DNA from: Atlantibacter hermannii
GTDB lineage: Bacteria > Pseudomonadota > Gammaproteobacteria > Enterobacterales > Enterobacteriaceae
Direction of reading: 5' to 3'
Length of the DNA stretch: 32,842 bases
Assembly: GCF_009907385.1 (NCBI RefSeq)
Contig: NZ_JAAATR010000009.1
Span: forward strand, 1 to 32,842
In this document: positions 23,179-30,960 of the stretch, piece by piece
Numbering within the stretch: position 1 is the stretch's first letter
Layout: every line of letters begins with the position of its first letter
The notes under the pieces: model-generated
Database searches by the model: none
What the model saw: the letters and a program-made list of their open reading frames with translations, nothing else
Told to the model about the DNA's origin: nothing
Translations under genes and position numbers: made by a program

Positions 23179-24261
23179 TTATAAGAGTGAATAGTTTTGT
23201 GGCTCTACCCTGCCGCTCTCCTTTCCTGTGTCATGGTTTTTAACATCTGAAATACTGACATTGTTAAGCCGGTGATTGTATAAGGCGATGCGGACAATCT
23301 CATGAAGATATTCAAGTTCGTTTTGTGTCAAGGACTGGCCTTCCTGGGTTTTTGAAATCATTTCCTGCCAGCAGATCAGTCTTTCGTAACTGACATGTTC
23401 GCTGTTTTCCAGGCAGTGCAACCTGAAATAGCGAAGGAACAAAGGAAATTCATCGGTCTGAGCGATGTCATAAGCCCGAACCGTTAACCGACACAGACAT
23501 ACAATCGTATCCTGCTGTAACCTGACTAACGCGTTATGACTGCCCGGAAGGATATCAGGCAATTTCATCTTACAGTCAGCAAGGCGCTGAAGAAGAGGCC
23601 CTTCCTCTGAAGGCTCCCGTCCCCGATACTCCTGAAGAGGTTCAGATTCAAGTTCATGCATTAATGGATGATATAGCCATTCCCGGGAACTGGTCTCATC
23701 AATGATCAGGCTTTCAATGCACTCACTGTATGTTGTTTTACGTCGCCCGAGCTGCACCTGACTGATTTCATATTCAATATCTGGAAGATCGATACGCAAT
23801 GCGGCAACTCTTTCGGAAGGATGAAGGTGGTCAAAGGTTAACTTCGCAGAAATGCTACGATCCCTGTCCAGAAAGACGGCCACACATAAATCATTAACCT
23901 TTACGAACAGATCAGCTGTGCCTCCGAACATACTGCCGCTTCCAATAACCTCATTCAGTGAAACCGGCCCACCATCGTCGCCAGCGAGAAGATTTGGGAA
24001 ACCAAGAACCTGGTGCTCGTTGATGACTTCAATAATTTTTCCCCGGATGGCTTCCATCAGACCATCACAGTCACCGGCTACAGCAGTACTGTGTGAGAAA
24101 TGCCAAAGCTTGACCTCCCCCTGCTTTGCTAACAGATCAGTTTTGCAAGCGGGGCAGATGCAGTTACAGTCGATACCCCGGCTGACCTCTGTAATATCTA
24201 AAAAGAGTCCTGATTCTCTCTGGAGTCCAAATGGAATACCAAATGTGTAACTCTTACGCAT
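23179..24261 (-). CDS. CoiA-like zinc-finger, putative nuclease protein (360 aa)
   Basis: Near the N-terminus C36-P-x-C39 is followed by GEVKLWHFSH (48-57) with H54 and H57. The 'CPxC ... hHFaH' arrangement is typical of the CoiA competence family and related nuclease-associated zinc fingers. After it SGSMFGGTADLFVKVNDL then VAVFLDRDRS resemble a PD-(D/E)XK restriction-like core, with 'D' and 'a-flD', but the catalytic set is not certain. The remainder is helical with no recognised domain. ATG 24261 is chosen since CGGGGTGCAGCC precedes it; a TTG at 24291 is also possible. It converges on the terY-kinase operon. A DNA-processing partner for Ter systems has been proposed, which fits, but the link here is inference. 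Confidence 0.6.
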   Translation of the reverse strand: MRKSYTFGIPFGLQRESGLFLDITEVSRGIDCNCICPACKTDLLAKQGEVKLWHFSHSTAVAGDCDGLMEAIRGKIIEVINEHQVLGFPNLLAGDDGGPVSLNEVIGSGSMFGGTADLFVKVNDLCVAVFLDRDRSISAKLTFDHLHPSERVAALRIDLPDIEYEISQVQLGRRKTTYSECIESLIIDETSSREWLYHPLMHELESEPLQEYRGREPSEEGPLLQRLADCKMKLPDILPGSHNALVRLQQDTIVCLCRLTVRAYDIAQTDEFPLFLRYFRLHCLENSEHVSYERLICWQEMISKTQEGQSLTQNELEYLHEIVRIALYNHRLNNVSISDVKNHDTGKESGRVEPQNYSLL

Positions 24262-24464
24262 GGCTGCACCCCGTTTTTGATAATTATTCAAACTATATCC
24301 GAAATAACGGAGGAGGATTTCTGTAAAACGAATTAAAAGAAATGATTTTTTAGTTTTCCAGATTAATGTTTGACAAGAATCAAATGAGAGCCTTACAAAT
24401 ATGGAGAGAGAAGTTTAGGTAAAGTAACTTTTATCACAACTTCTAAAATTAAGGAGAATATCGG

Positions 24465-24497
24465 ATGTATTTAGCAGTGGGCTTGGCTTATGATTAA
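24465..24497 (+). CDS. Possible 10-aa leader peptide
   Basis: ATG at 24465 encodes MYLAVGLAYD and then TAA. AAGGAG ends 8 bp upstream, an ideal ribosome site, and a candidate promoter lies about 70 bp further up. No co-oriented gene follows before the recombinase at 24995, so the role is unclear. Confidence 0.25.
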   Translation: MYLAVGLAYD

Positions 24498-24554
24498 AGT
24501 CTTTCTCCGAACTTAATAAGAAAGTTAAAAAGACAGGCTATTACAGTGCCTTTA

Positions 24555-24568
24555 GCCCCGAAAGGGGC
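24555..24568. terminator. GNRA-capped hairpin, possible weak terminator
   Basis: GCCCC, loop GAAA, GGGGC, with flanking TTTA/TAAA that can extend the stem. On the plus strand CTATTTTC follows. It could end a small plus-strand transcript, or on the minus strand follow the hha-type gene. Confidence 0.35.
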
Positions 24569-24621
24569 ATAAACTATTTTCAAATCCAGACACAGTCTTT
24601 TTGTTGTGCCAATATCAATAA

Positions 24622-24834
24622 TTACTCGCGAACAAAGGTCCACACACTCGCAGGAACTTTGTCATATAACTTTTTCATTGTCAGTTCAGCTTTACGATGA
24701 TCATAAGCACCAGAAATTTCAAGAGAGGCGACACCCGAGTTTTTTTCACATAACCTTTCAAATACTTTTTCGAGCGTTTCGAACGAACTACACTTACGGA
24801 ATTTCATTAAATAAGACTGCTTTGTGTCAGACAT
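24622..24834 (-). CDS. hha: Hha/YmoA-family nucleoid modulator (70 aa)
   Basis: The product reads MSDTKQSYLMKFRKCSSFET, then LEKVFERLCEKNSG, then YDHRKAELTMKKLYDKVP and SVWTFVRE. This is the compact four-helix Hha/YmoA fold, with the YLMrlRkC start and the AELTMnKLYDK(I/V)PxSVWkFvR signature. Hha proteins bind H-NS and StpA and tune silencing of horizontally acquired AT-rich DNA and temperature-sensitive conjugation; IncHI plasmids are known to carry their own H-NS and Hha. ATG 24834 follows GAAGGTTGATT; a TTG two codons earlier is rejected. Seventy residues is the usual length. The AT-rich right part of the window is a likely target. Confidence 0.92.
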   Translation of the reverse strand: MSDTKQSYLMKFRKCSSFETLEKVFERLCEKNSGVASLEISGAYDHRKAELTMKKLYDKVPASVWTFVRE

Positions 24835-24994
24835 AATCAACCTTCTTTAGACAGGCCTCAACTGGCCAGGGATAATCTTAATATCATTTTTCACTTAAGC
24901 CTAACGATTTCACAACCTTTTTCGTTGTTTCCACCCTGTTCATAACCAGGTACATGAGTGCTAAAATGACTGTAAATAAAACCAGTGTATCCCG

Positions 24995-26179
24995 GTGAGC
25001 AGGATGAAGAATCAATCAGTGATCAGACAGTTTTCGGAAAGCGAATTGCATCAGCAGCTGGAAACGTTCGGCAACCATGATAAACAGCTTTCACGCTTGA
25101 TCCGTTACTTTTCCCATCTGAGATACAACACAGCTAAAACCTATCTGCACTGGCTACGAGTATGGAACGAATGGTATCAGGCGAATGCCCGGTTGCATAC
25201 AGACTGGCCAGTAAGTTCGCTCCCCGTGTCTGAGGAAGCTCTGCTGGCGTTTATGGGGCATCTTGAAGGCAAATTGTCACGAAGCAGCATAAACAGCTGT
25301 CTTCAGGCCTTAAACAGTATCCATAAAAAAGGGCTTAACCTGCCCGGGATTATTACGTCTGAAGCATGGTACATGCTGGAAGCCTTAAAACAATCGGAAG
25401 CCCGGAAGCGAAAGACGACTAAACAGGCAACTCCCTTTCTTATTGGCGATCTCAAGGCTCTGATAAAGTTACGCAGTACTACAAACTCAGTTCGTAAGCT
25501 TCGTGACCTGTGCCTGATCTGGACAGGCTTTGAAACACTGCTCCGTTCATCCGAAATTCGCCGTATACGTCTGAAAGATCTGTCTCTGGATAGTATGACC
25601 GGTGAATTTAACCTGACGGTATACCGTACAAAAACGAACATCAGTACACTTCTTACCTACCGGCTGACACGTCAGTTAACTAACTGCCTCTTGAGATTGA
25701 TGAACCTTGTGAAAATGGATCAGCACAGTCATCCGGATGAATACCTTTTCCAGGCCGTAAATTTCCATGATACAGGCTATATGCCACCCGGCTGGAAGCT
25801 TCGGAGTAAAGGGAATGAGCTATCTGAGCTTCTTAAACGGCATAACCTGCCCTACCGTGCTAAACAAAGTCTTCTGAACGATGAAGATGAGGAAGACACT
25901 GTGGACGATGCCGGTATGCTCAGCAAAAATTCCCTTTTACGGGCATTTAAAGAAATGTGGAATGAGCTTTATCCAAATGAGACTAAAACCCGTTACTGGA
26001 CAGGGCACAGCGTTCGTGTAGGCGGTGCGATACAGCTGGATATTGAAGGTTACTCGCTACCACAGATTATGGAAATGGGGAACTGGTCGAATGAAGAAAT
26101 GGTTATGCGCTACATTCGCAATATTGAAGCTGGTAAAAAAGCCATGATCAAGCTTATGCGAAATGCCTTTGATGAATAG
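24995..26179 (+). CDS. Tyrosine recombinase/integrase (394 aa)
   Basis: An N-terminal core-binding (SAM-like) domain (30-115, YNTAKTYLHWLRVWNEWYQA) precedes a catalytic domain with R184 (TLLRSSEIRRI), K213 (YRTKT), H338-x-x-R341 (TGHSVRVGGA), W364 in the usual His/Trp place (MGNWS) and nucleophile Y373 (MRYIR). All expected catalytic positions are filled, so it should be active. A 40-residue acidic insert (NDEDEEDTVDDAG) separates strand motifs and is unusual. The start is GTG 24995; ATG 25004 is possible and neither has a clear ribosome site. No attachment site could be recognised. It resembles recombinases of plasmid backbones, such as resolvers of dimers, more than phage integrases, but that is inference. 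Confidence 0.9.
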   Translation: MSRMKNQSVIRQFSESELHQQLETFGNHDKQLSRLIRYFSHLRYNTAKTYLHWLRVWNEWYQANARLHTDWPVSSLPVSEEALLAFMGHLEGKLSRSSINSCLQALNSIHKKGLNLPGIITSEAWYMLEALKQSEARKRKTTKQATPFLIGDLKALIKLRSTTNSVRKLRDLCLIWTGFETLLRSSEIRRIRLKDLSLDSMTGEFNLTVYRTKTNISTLLTYRLTRQLTNCLLRLMNLVKMDQHSHPDEYLFQAVNFHDTGYMPPGWKLRSKGNELSELLKRHNLPYRAKQSLLNDEDEEDTVDDAGMLSKNSLLRAFKEMWNELYPNETKTRYWTGHSVRVGGAIQLDIEGYSLPQIMEMGNWSNEEMVMRYIRNIEAGKKAMIKLMRNAFDE

Positions 26180-26194
26180 CGCCCTCACGGGCGC
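26179..26194 (+). terminator. Hairpin after the recombinase gene
   Basis: GCGCCC, loop TCAC, GGGCGC, then ATAACTTTATTTTTTC on the plus strand. The stem begins at the last base of the stop codon. It lies between converging genes, and the T-rich stretch is offset by about 5-10 bases. Confidence 0.6.
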
Positions 26195-26200
26195 ATAACT

Positions 26201-26545
26201 TTATTTTTTCTTGAACGGGTTAAGTCTGGTGAGATTAGAGAGTGCCCCTCCCGGAGGCAAAATTCCCGTCCTTTTATATTTGTACACGCCATTTAATTTC
26301 ATTGTCTGGATTCCAAGATTAATAAGCGTGACAAGTTTAAGGGTATACAGGAGTGTAAATTGGGGAGCAACCTGAATAAAAACTAATAACAAGCCTGCAC
26401 ACATTACACGTAGCCATGCCGCGTACTCCATGCTCAGCGGACGCTTGAAATAGAATCTTTCGAGCAAATCAACTGTCTTATTACTGATCCACGCCGCCGC
26501 CACTGAGAGTAACAACACGATGCACACCATAATGCCCAGTTCCAT
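26201..26545 (-). CDS. Small inner-membrane protein (114 aa)
   Basis: The product has an N-terminal hydrophobic segment (MELGIMVCIVLLLSVAAAWI) and a second one or two in the middle (WLRVMCAGLLLVFIQVA; LLYTLKLVTLINLGI). The C-terminus is basic (RLNPFKKK) and should be cytoplasmic. No family is recognised. The ATG at 26545 follows AAGGGAGTGAAA; a GTG two codons earlier is less likely. The first 65 bp overlap the 3' end of the preceding gene in a different frame, an unusually long overlap that suggests co-translation or that the upstream gene was extended by mutation. Third gene of the tus-led group. Confidence 0.6.
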   Translation of the reverse strand: MELGIMVCIVLLLSVAAAWISNKTVDLLERFYFKRPLSMEYAAWLRVMCAGLLLVFIQVAPQFTLLYTLKLVTLINLGIQTMKLNGVYKYKRTGILPPGGALSNLTRLNPFKKK

Positions 26546-27386
26546 TTTCACTCCCTTCTCTTTTAGTCTGTTTAAGTTGAGGCTTAGCCACAGTAGTTTT
26601 GTTTTTTGCTTTTTTCTTAGGTTTGGTATGGTGAAACAGAAAACAATCCACCATTACCCAACCATTTTTATATCGAGCCACCAGCATCTTCTGGCTGGGG
26701 TAATGAGCATGAAACAGCATTTTCACGTCCATGGTGCCCATCAACGACTGTTTGCGCTTTAGCTCATCCTCAGCCATCTGAAATTCTTGTAAGAATTCTG
26801 AAGACAGACGCTGACGCAGAATTCTTATGGCACTGGAGTTTTCATCATTCTTTGCCAGGTGCCCGAAGCGTACAAGTGCCTTGTGGGTTATCTGGATGGG
26901 TCCCAGATGAGAGCTGAGCTGTTCGTACTGCCAGAAGTAGGTCAAATCCACCTTAACCCAGCTGATGCTGTCCAGCAGAGCCTCGTTCATGATGGTTCCG
27001 GACATAGGTACCATTGTCAGCCTGGCCAGACGCATATGTATGTAGTCCGTAAGCAACCTCAGCGACTCAGGAACGTTTTTATTGAGTAGGAGATGCTGAA
27101 GCACCGGGGTTGCGGTCTGCCAACACAGATTGCGCCCGTCAGGCAGGAAAGCAAACTTTTGATCGTCAGGCGCAGAGTTCGAAGCGTTTTCCTTACGAAG
27201 CAAAAAATAATGGCCGCACAGCAGCTCTGCTCTTACCTGGTCCTCGTCAGGGTCATGTCGGGCTTTACTTAGATCAACGGTTAGCACAACGCGGTTAATC
27301 GCATCAGCGTGATATTTTTTTACCCAGACGCAGACACGATAGAGACGCTCATCGATTTTCTGGCTGGCTGTGGAAATCCATTGCAT
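26481..27386 (-). CDS. Hypothetical plasmid protein (301 aa)
   Basis: No recognised domain. It begins MQWISTASQKIDERLYRVCV, holds GHYFLLRKENASNS and a helical middle, and ends with a lysine-rich stretch (HTKPKKKAKNKTTVAKPQ) followed by a Gly-rich tail. The basic stretch suggests nucleic-acid contact, but that is inference. No signal peptide or membrane segment. AAGGAACAAC precedes the ATG at 27386, and the ribosome site overlaps the stop of the tus homologue 9 bp upstream, so the two are co-transcribed and probably coupled. That context makes a role in replication or plasmid maintenance conceivable. Confidence 0.7.
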   Translation of the reverse strand: MQWISTASQKIDERLYRVCVWVKKYHADAINRVVLTVDLSKARHDPDEDQVRAELLCGHYFLLRKENASNSAPDDQKFAFLPDGRNLCWQTATPVLQHLLLNKNVPESLRLLTDYIHMRLARLTMVPMSGTIMNEALLDSISWVKVDLTYFWQYEQLSSHLGPIQITHKALVRFGHLAKNDENSSAIRILRQRLSSEFLQEFQMAEDELKRKQSLMGTMDVKMLFHAHYPSQKMLVARYKNGWVMVDCFLFHHTKPKKKAKNKTTVAKPQLKQTKREGSENGTGHYGVHRVVTLSGGGVDQ

Positions 27387-27395
27387 TGTTGTTCC

Positions 27396-28358
27396 TTAAT
27401 TTTCGGGGCTGACAATGAAAATGCCCAGCTCAGCCCCCGGCACGAGTTCTGTATATTTCAGGCTCAGCTTCCGTTGGTTGGACGGACCCTGGCTGTTTTC
27501 AGGAGCCCAGTCAGAGAGCGTTTTTAATTGAGGTATGTTGCCTGCTGCGAAAATGGGCAAGGATGCTTTTACTACTGAATAATCAGTCTCAGCATATTTA
27601 TTCCCGTTTCGTTCCTGCCCTTCAGGCCTAAATGCAAAAATGTGAGCAATCGGAACAGGGAAAGAGTTAGTTCGACAAAGGCGATAAGATTCGCCCTGCT
27701 TCAGTGGGTGAAATTCAAGACGGTGTAAAGCCTTATCGATATTAGACACGACATTCAAATTGGTAGTTGCTACATTTTTTACTTCTGAGGCTCTCCTGCG
27801 CTCCAACAAACTCACAAGTTGCTCTGCTGTTTTAACTTCCTGGTTTCGGTTTAGCCGCCATGAAAAAGTAACTTTTTTAAGCTGGGACTTGATGAAAAGG
27901 ATATTTCTTGTTGAGTGCATAGCGACAAGGCCCGGGAGCTTCTTGTGCACTTTATCAAAACGGACATTCTTTTTATTATCGATACGCCTCATTGCCGCAG
28001 CAAAATCATTTTTTGCTTCGTTTATAGAAGTGATCAAGCTTTCGAGAAGATCTGCTCTTTCGGGGACAATGATTAGACCCGGGTATTTAGTGGTTACTTT
28101 GGTGGAATCATGACTTAATGACTCTATGTCATCCACACAGATGTCAGTAAGTGCCTGAATAATTTCCTCAACCGAAGCATCGTCTTTAATACTAACCCTG
28201 ATGGGTTTAACCTGCTTCAAGCGCTCTTCTGTTCTAGATACGGTGGAGACAGTCATCAGGTTTGCCATCATCGGGGGGGTGTTCGAAAGAAAACACTTGA
28301 GCGAGTCGATGCGTTCCAGAATCTGGTCACGAAAATAGGGCAAATCGTCATAACTCAT
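27396..28358 (-). CDS. tus: Tus-like replication terminus-binding protein (320 aa)
   Basis: Residues 133-145 (RFDKVHKKLPGLV) align with the E. coli Tus segment RFEWVHRHLPGL, which carries F140 and H144, the residues I recall as contacting the flipped cytosine that locks the fork. Here they are F134 and H138. Downstream KVTFSWRLNR and LVSLLERR align with Tus LRFGWANKH and LAQLEKSL, and the upstream KYPGLIIVPE aligns with the Tus RLPGVLCYQ. Tus binds Ter sites and stops replicative helicase from one side. ATG 28358 follows CTGGAGAAACGT; ATG 28376 is an alternative. It is first of a three-gene minus-strand group. Plasmid Tus proteins are known for IncHI relatives. No Ter core was found in the window. 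Confidence 0.8.
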   Translation of the reverse strand: MSYDDLPYFRDQILERIDSLKCFLSNTPPMMANLMTVSTVSRTEERLKQVKPIRVSIKDDASVEEIIQALTDICVDDIESLSHDSTKVTTKYPGLIIVPERADLLESLITSINEAKNDFAAAMRRIDNKKNVRFDKVHKKLPGLVAMHSTRNILFIKSQLKKVTFSWRLNRNQEVKTAEQLVSLLERRRASEVKNVATTNLNVVSNIDKALHRLEFHPLKQGESYRLCRTNSFPVPIAHIFAFRPEGQERNGNKYAETDYSVVKASLPIFAAGNIPQLKTLSDWAPENSQGPSNQRKLSLKYTELVPGAELGIFIVSPEN

Positions 28359-28448
28359 ACGTTTCTCCAGGCTCATGTTATTTCCAATCAATTTTGCTGC
28401 CCAGGCTGACCTTGCAGAACATAAATGTCATGTAAACCTCTAAAGAAG

Positions 28449-28895
28449 TCATTTTGAAACAGCTTTCACAGCATGCGATTTATGTTCGATAGGGCTCATG
28501 AACAAAGGATGATAATGGAGACGCCATGGATAGTGGATAGTCTTACCCACCTGGGTGATCCGATTGAGGCGAAAACGACCATTTATACAGTCAACTGACC
28601 AAAGCCCGGGAGAAACTAACCTCTTCCAGCGGTAAAAAGAGAAACCTGCAACACAGAGGTCATGCTCCAGGAAATGTTGAGTTTCGACGACGCGAACTTT
28701 TATCAAAAACCCCAGCATTGGCGAAAACCAGATCAACAACCATGTTGGCGGCAGGATGACTTTGTTCAGGAGATGATCTGTCATAAGCAAGGCAGATAAC
28801 ATCAGAAAACTGATAGTCAACCACAGGGCCATCCAACCGGCCCATACGCGGCTCTGACAGGGTTTCCATTCGAGAAGAAAAAGTTTTTTATGCAT
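28449..28895 (-). CDS. Putative membrane protein (148 aa)
   Basis: Two strong hydrophobic segments (about 19-40, WMALWLTISFLMLSALLM; and 46-66, VILPPTWLLIWFSPMLGFLI) form a hairpin, followed by a Trp/Arg/His-rich cytoplasmic or periplasmic tail of 80 residues. No family is recognised. The composition resembles small membrane proteins of conjugative plasmids. The ATG at 28895 is preceded by GGCGGGGCAGA. It lies 16 bp downstream of the next unknown gene and may be co-transcribed with it. Confidence 0.6.
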   Translation of the reverse strand: MHKKLFLLEWKPCQSRVWAGWMALWLTISFLMLSALLMTDHLLNKVILPPTWLLIWFSPMLGFLIKVRVVETQHFLEHDLCVAGFSFYRWKRLVSPGLWSVDCINGRFRLNRITQVGKTIHYPWRLHYHPLFMSPIEHKSHAVKAVSK

Positions 28896-28911
28896 TCTGC
28901 CCCGCCTAATT

Positions 28912-29448
28912 TTAATGTATTGCCGAAGTATGCTGCATCATGATGGTGGTGCGGGGAAAGATTTCAAACTTCCACAATTCTGAAGCCGTGTTCCAACCAT
29001 GAAAGATCCCGTCTCCACAGCGAGTGTTAAAAGCAAGAATTTCATCCCTGACCTGGTAAGCGAGCACTTCTGGCATATCAATAAACTCAGGTAAGGAAAG
29101 AAGAATTCCATGGATAACTTCTCCGGTTAACTTACTCATAACCTCTTCCTCAGACAGGGCAGCGTCCGGGAACAAACACAACGGAAGTGAAAAACAACAT
29201 AGGTCAAGACCAATAGCAGCCCTTCCTGCGTCGTAGCCTTCTTCATTAACGACAAAACGAAAGAATTTTTCTGTCTCACCCCGTAATGATGACGGTCCTT
29301 CAGACGGAACTTCAATACCACTGAAGACTTTATCGGTCCAGTTGGTAAAAGGACTGGTGAAAACCCAACAAATTAAGGATAACGCCAGCTCTTCCTTAAA
29401 CATACGTTCAGTGCCGGTAGTTCTGGAAAGTTGCTTTTGAGTACTCAT
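28912..29448 (-). CDS. Hypothetical protein (178 aa)
   Basis: No recognised domain. It is mixed alpha/beta and hydrophobic in parts (MFKEELALSLICWVF; AIGLDLCCFSLPLCLF), with no clear membrane helix. Cysteines occur at LCCF, LCLF and NTRCGDG, without a metal-site pattern. The start ATG at 29448 has a weak ribosome site (CAGGTAAAAC). A 70-bp AT-rich gap upstream, containing TTTATATAAC, may hold its promoter. It is followed closely by the membrane-protein gene. Confidence 0.6.
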   Translation of the reverse strand: MSTQKQLSRTTGTERMFKEELALSLICWVFTSPFTNWTDKVFSGIEVPSEGPSSLRGETEKFFRFVVNEEGYDAGRAAIGLDLCCFSLPLCLFPDAALSEEEVMSKLTGEVIHGILLSLPEFIDMPEVLAYQVRDEILAFNTRCGDGIFHGWNTASELWKFEIFPRTTIMMQHTSAIH

Positions 29449-29521
29449 GTTTTACCTGTTGCATGAAATTATTGATGTTATATAAACACAACCGGCATTT
29501 TATCTAATAGGTTTGAAAACA

Positions 29522-29779
29522 CTAAAAATCGCAAATGCTGGTACCTTTCTGTTTTAAGAGATTTTCAAGGTAAAGTGAGGCTAGATCAATTGGCTGGTTC
29601 TCTTCAAGACAGGCTCGCACAAGATCTTCAATAGAGACCGAATCAACCCCCCTTCCCTGTAAAATTTCTTTAGCAGATGCCAGCGTTTTATGAACGCTTC
29701 GACTTAGTTGTAATCTGACTTGTGTGCGGGTATCAAAAAGACAATCTTCTGTGACACTTTGTGAAACGGTTCTACTCAT
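29522..29779 (-). CDS. Putative ribbon-helix-helix protein (85 aa)
   Basis: Residues about 18-60 (TQVRLQLSRSVHKTLASAKE, then LQGRGVDSVSIEDLVRACLE) have the strand-helix-helix layout of CopG/MetJ-type DNA-binding proteins, which on plasmids act as autorepressors or relaxosome accessory factors. The rest is short and helical. The assignment is by pattern only. ATG 29779 is preceded by TGGAGTGATTTTTCA, with the ribosome site overlapping the stop of the upstream gene 7 bp away, so the two form an operon with the membrane protein at 29787. Confidence 0.5.
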   Translation of the reverse strand: MSRTVSQSVTEDCLFDTRTQVRLQLSRSVHKTLASAKEILQGRGVDSVSIEDLVRACLEENQPIDLASLYLENLLKQKGTSICDF

Positions 29780-29786
29780 TGAAAAA

Positions 29787-30377
29787 TCACTCCATTTCTG
29801 GGATCGAATGAAAATTAACAGCTATAGATGTATCAGGTTTCCCATTTTCTACGATACTCAACCACGTACGCGCTGAGATTTGTTGTTCACAGACGAGTAT
29901 GTAACCTGTTCCCTGTTGATGATGTAGCTCAAGAGCTTTTAGGATAGGCTCTGAATGAGGTCCGAGAGCATCACGCGTGTGAATAAGCGTTTGCTCTGGC
30001 AATACGTTGCTAAGCATAGACAGCAGAACATTACGCTCATCCTCATTATCCGACAAAACAAGAATTATACGAAAACCCGTTTTTATACGAAATCTGATTT
30101 CTGAAACTAACTTTCTTAATCTTAATTTATATATGACCAGGCGGAATCGAGTCATCAGTAAAGAGACCACTGTGAAGATAACGATTACTGCGCCATATTT
30201 TGACCTGTAGAACCACCAGTTAAGGCCTCCAGCAACTATCAGGATTAACATTAAAATTAAACTCCCATAGAAAAAAAGTGCTGGGTAGCGAGTTGTCTTT
30301 CCTTCAATTAGTGCTGAGGCAAATATCAAAATGGATATTCCGTAAATTACCCAGTCAAAAATACTTTCTCCAATCAT
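29787..30377 (-). CDS. Membrane protein with cytoplasmic domain (196 aa)
   Basis: Three hydrophobic segments in the first 80 residues (WVIYGISILIFASALI; ALFFYGSLILMLILIVAGGL; AVIVIFTVVSLLM), then a basic linker (RFRLVIYKLRLRKLVSEIRF) and a C-terminal alpha/beta domain (FRIILVLSDNEDERNVLL ... GYILVCEQQ). The basic linker predicts that the C-terminal domain is cytoplasmic. I do not recognise the family. The ATG at 30377 has only a weak ribosome site. It is first of a two-gene group with the small ribbon-helix-helix-like protein. Confidence 0.6.
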   Translation of the reverse strand: MIGESIFDWVIYGISILIFASALIEGKTTRYPALFFYGSLILMLILIVAGGLNWWFYRSKYGAVIVIFTVVSLLMTRFRLVIYKLRLRKLVSEIRFRIKTGFRIILVLSDNEDERNVLLSMLSNVLPEQTLIHTRDALGPHSEPILKALELHHQQGTGYILVCEQQISARTWLSIVENGKPDTSIAVNFHSIPEME

Positions 30378-30421
30378 TCTTTAGTGAACATCCTTAAAAG
30401 TGGAAATGTAGGTTTATGGGT

Positions 30422-30697
30422 TTATGCATTTTCCTGATGGCCTTGACAACCAAGGATTTCACAGAAATTGTCACAGTGTGAAGCTGTAACAAAGCGCTCT
30501 CCACGTTCGAATCGCTCAACCAAATCCTTTCTTACTTCACTTCCAGGTTTCTGGAAGATGTACTCAAGCTGGAGATCCTCGGCCGTTGAAAGTAGTCGTT
30601 CTATGCTGAAATCAACATGGTAAAAGCAAAACTGATTATCAACCGGGGGAAAGTTGCTTTTGGTACTGTTCTCGTTTTTGGATTTTAGTTCATTCAT
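30422..30697 (-). CDS. Small hypothetical protein (91 aa)
   Basis: Acidic, soluble, starting MNELKSKNENSTKSNFPPVD and ending NFCEILGCQGHQENA. The middle (FSIERLLSTAEDLQLEYIFQ) is helical. No family is recognised. ATG 30697 follows AAGGAGAGCTC, a near-perfect ribosome site that outweighs a TTG ten codons earlier. A TATACT box about 30 bp upstream may be the -10 of its promoter. It is 44 bp from the next gene on the strand and may be a separate unit. Confidence 0.6.
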   Translation of the reverse strand: MNELKSKNENSTKSNFPPVDNQFCFYHVDFSIERLLSTAEDLQLEYIFQKPGSEVRKDLVERFERGERFVTASHCDNFCEILGCQGHQENA

Positions 30698-30896
30698 GAG
30701 CTCTCCTTGGTTGAGAACAGTATACAAATCTCTTTAGGGATTTTTTTTCGTTAATAGCACTTTTTTGAGTTTAAAGAGTATGTTCATACCAGAGCATTAG
30801 AGGCTACGAAAAGGATAATGGAATTAGAAAGATAGATTTTAAGTGGTGATGTAAGGTGGGATAGGTAGAAGAGGAGTAGACGCTTGTAAGCGAGGC

Positions 30897-30921
30897 AAAA
30901 AAAAGGCACGGAAACCGTGCC
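30897..30921 (-). terminator. Intrinsic terminator downstream of the unknown gene at 30961
   Basis: On the minus strand GGCACGG, a 3-base loop and CCGTGCC are followed by eight T. It is a textbook terminator, 39 bp past the stop. Confidence 0.9.
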
Positions 30922-30960
30922 ATAAGAGTATGTGAGAAAAAATCAAAATCAGGGAAAGAA

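Larger units (their letters stand above)
24262..24621. other. AT-rich intergenic region with possible small transcript
   Basis: Holds no large gene. On the plus strand TTGACA (24370-24375) and TACAAA (24394-24399, 18-bp spacer) could be a promoter. A 10-codon ORF at 24465-24497 has the ribosome site AAGGAG. A GCCCC-GAAA-GGGGC hairpin (24555-24568) follows. Confidence 0.4.
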
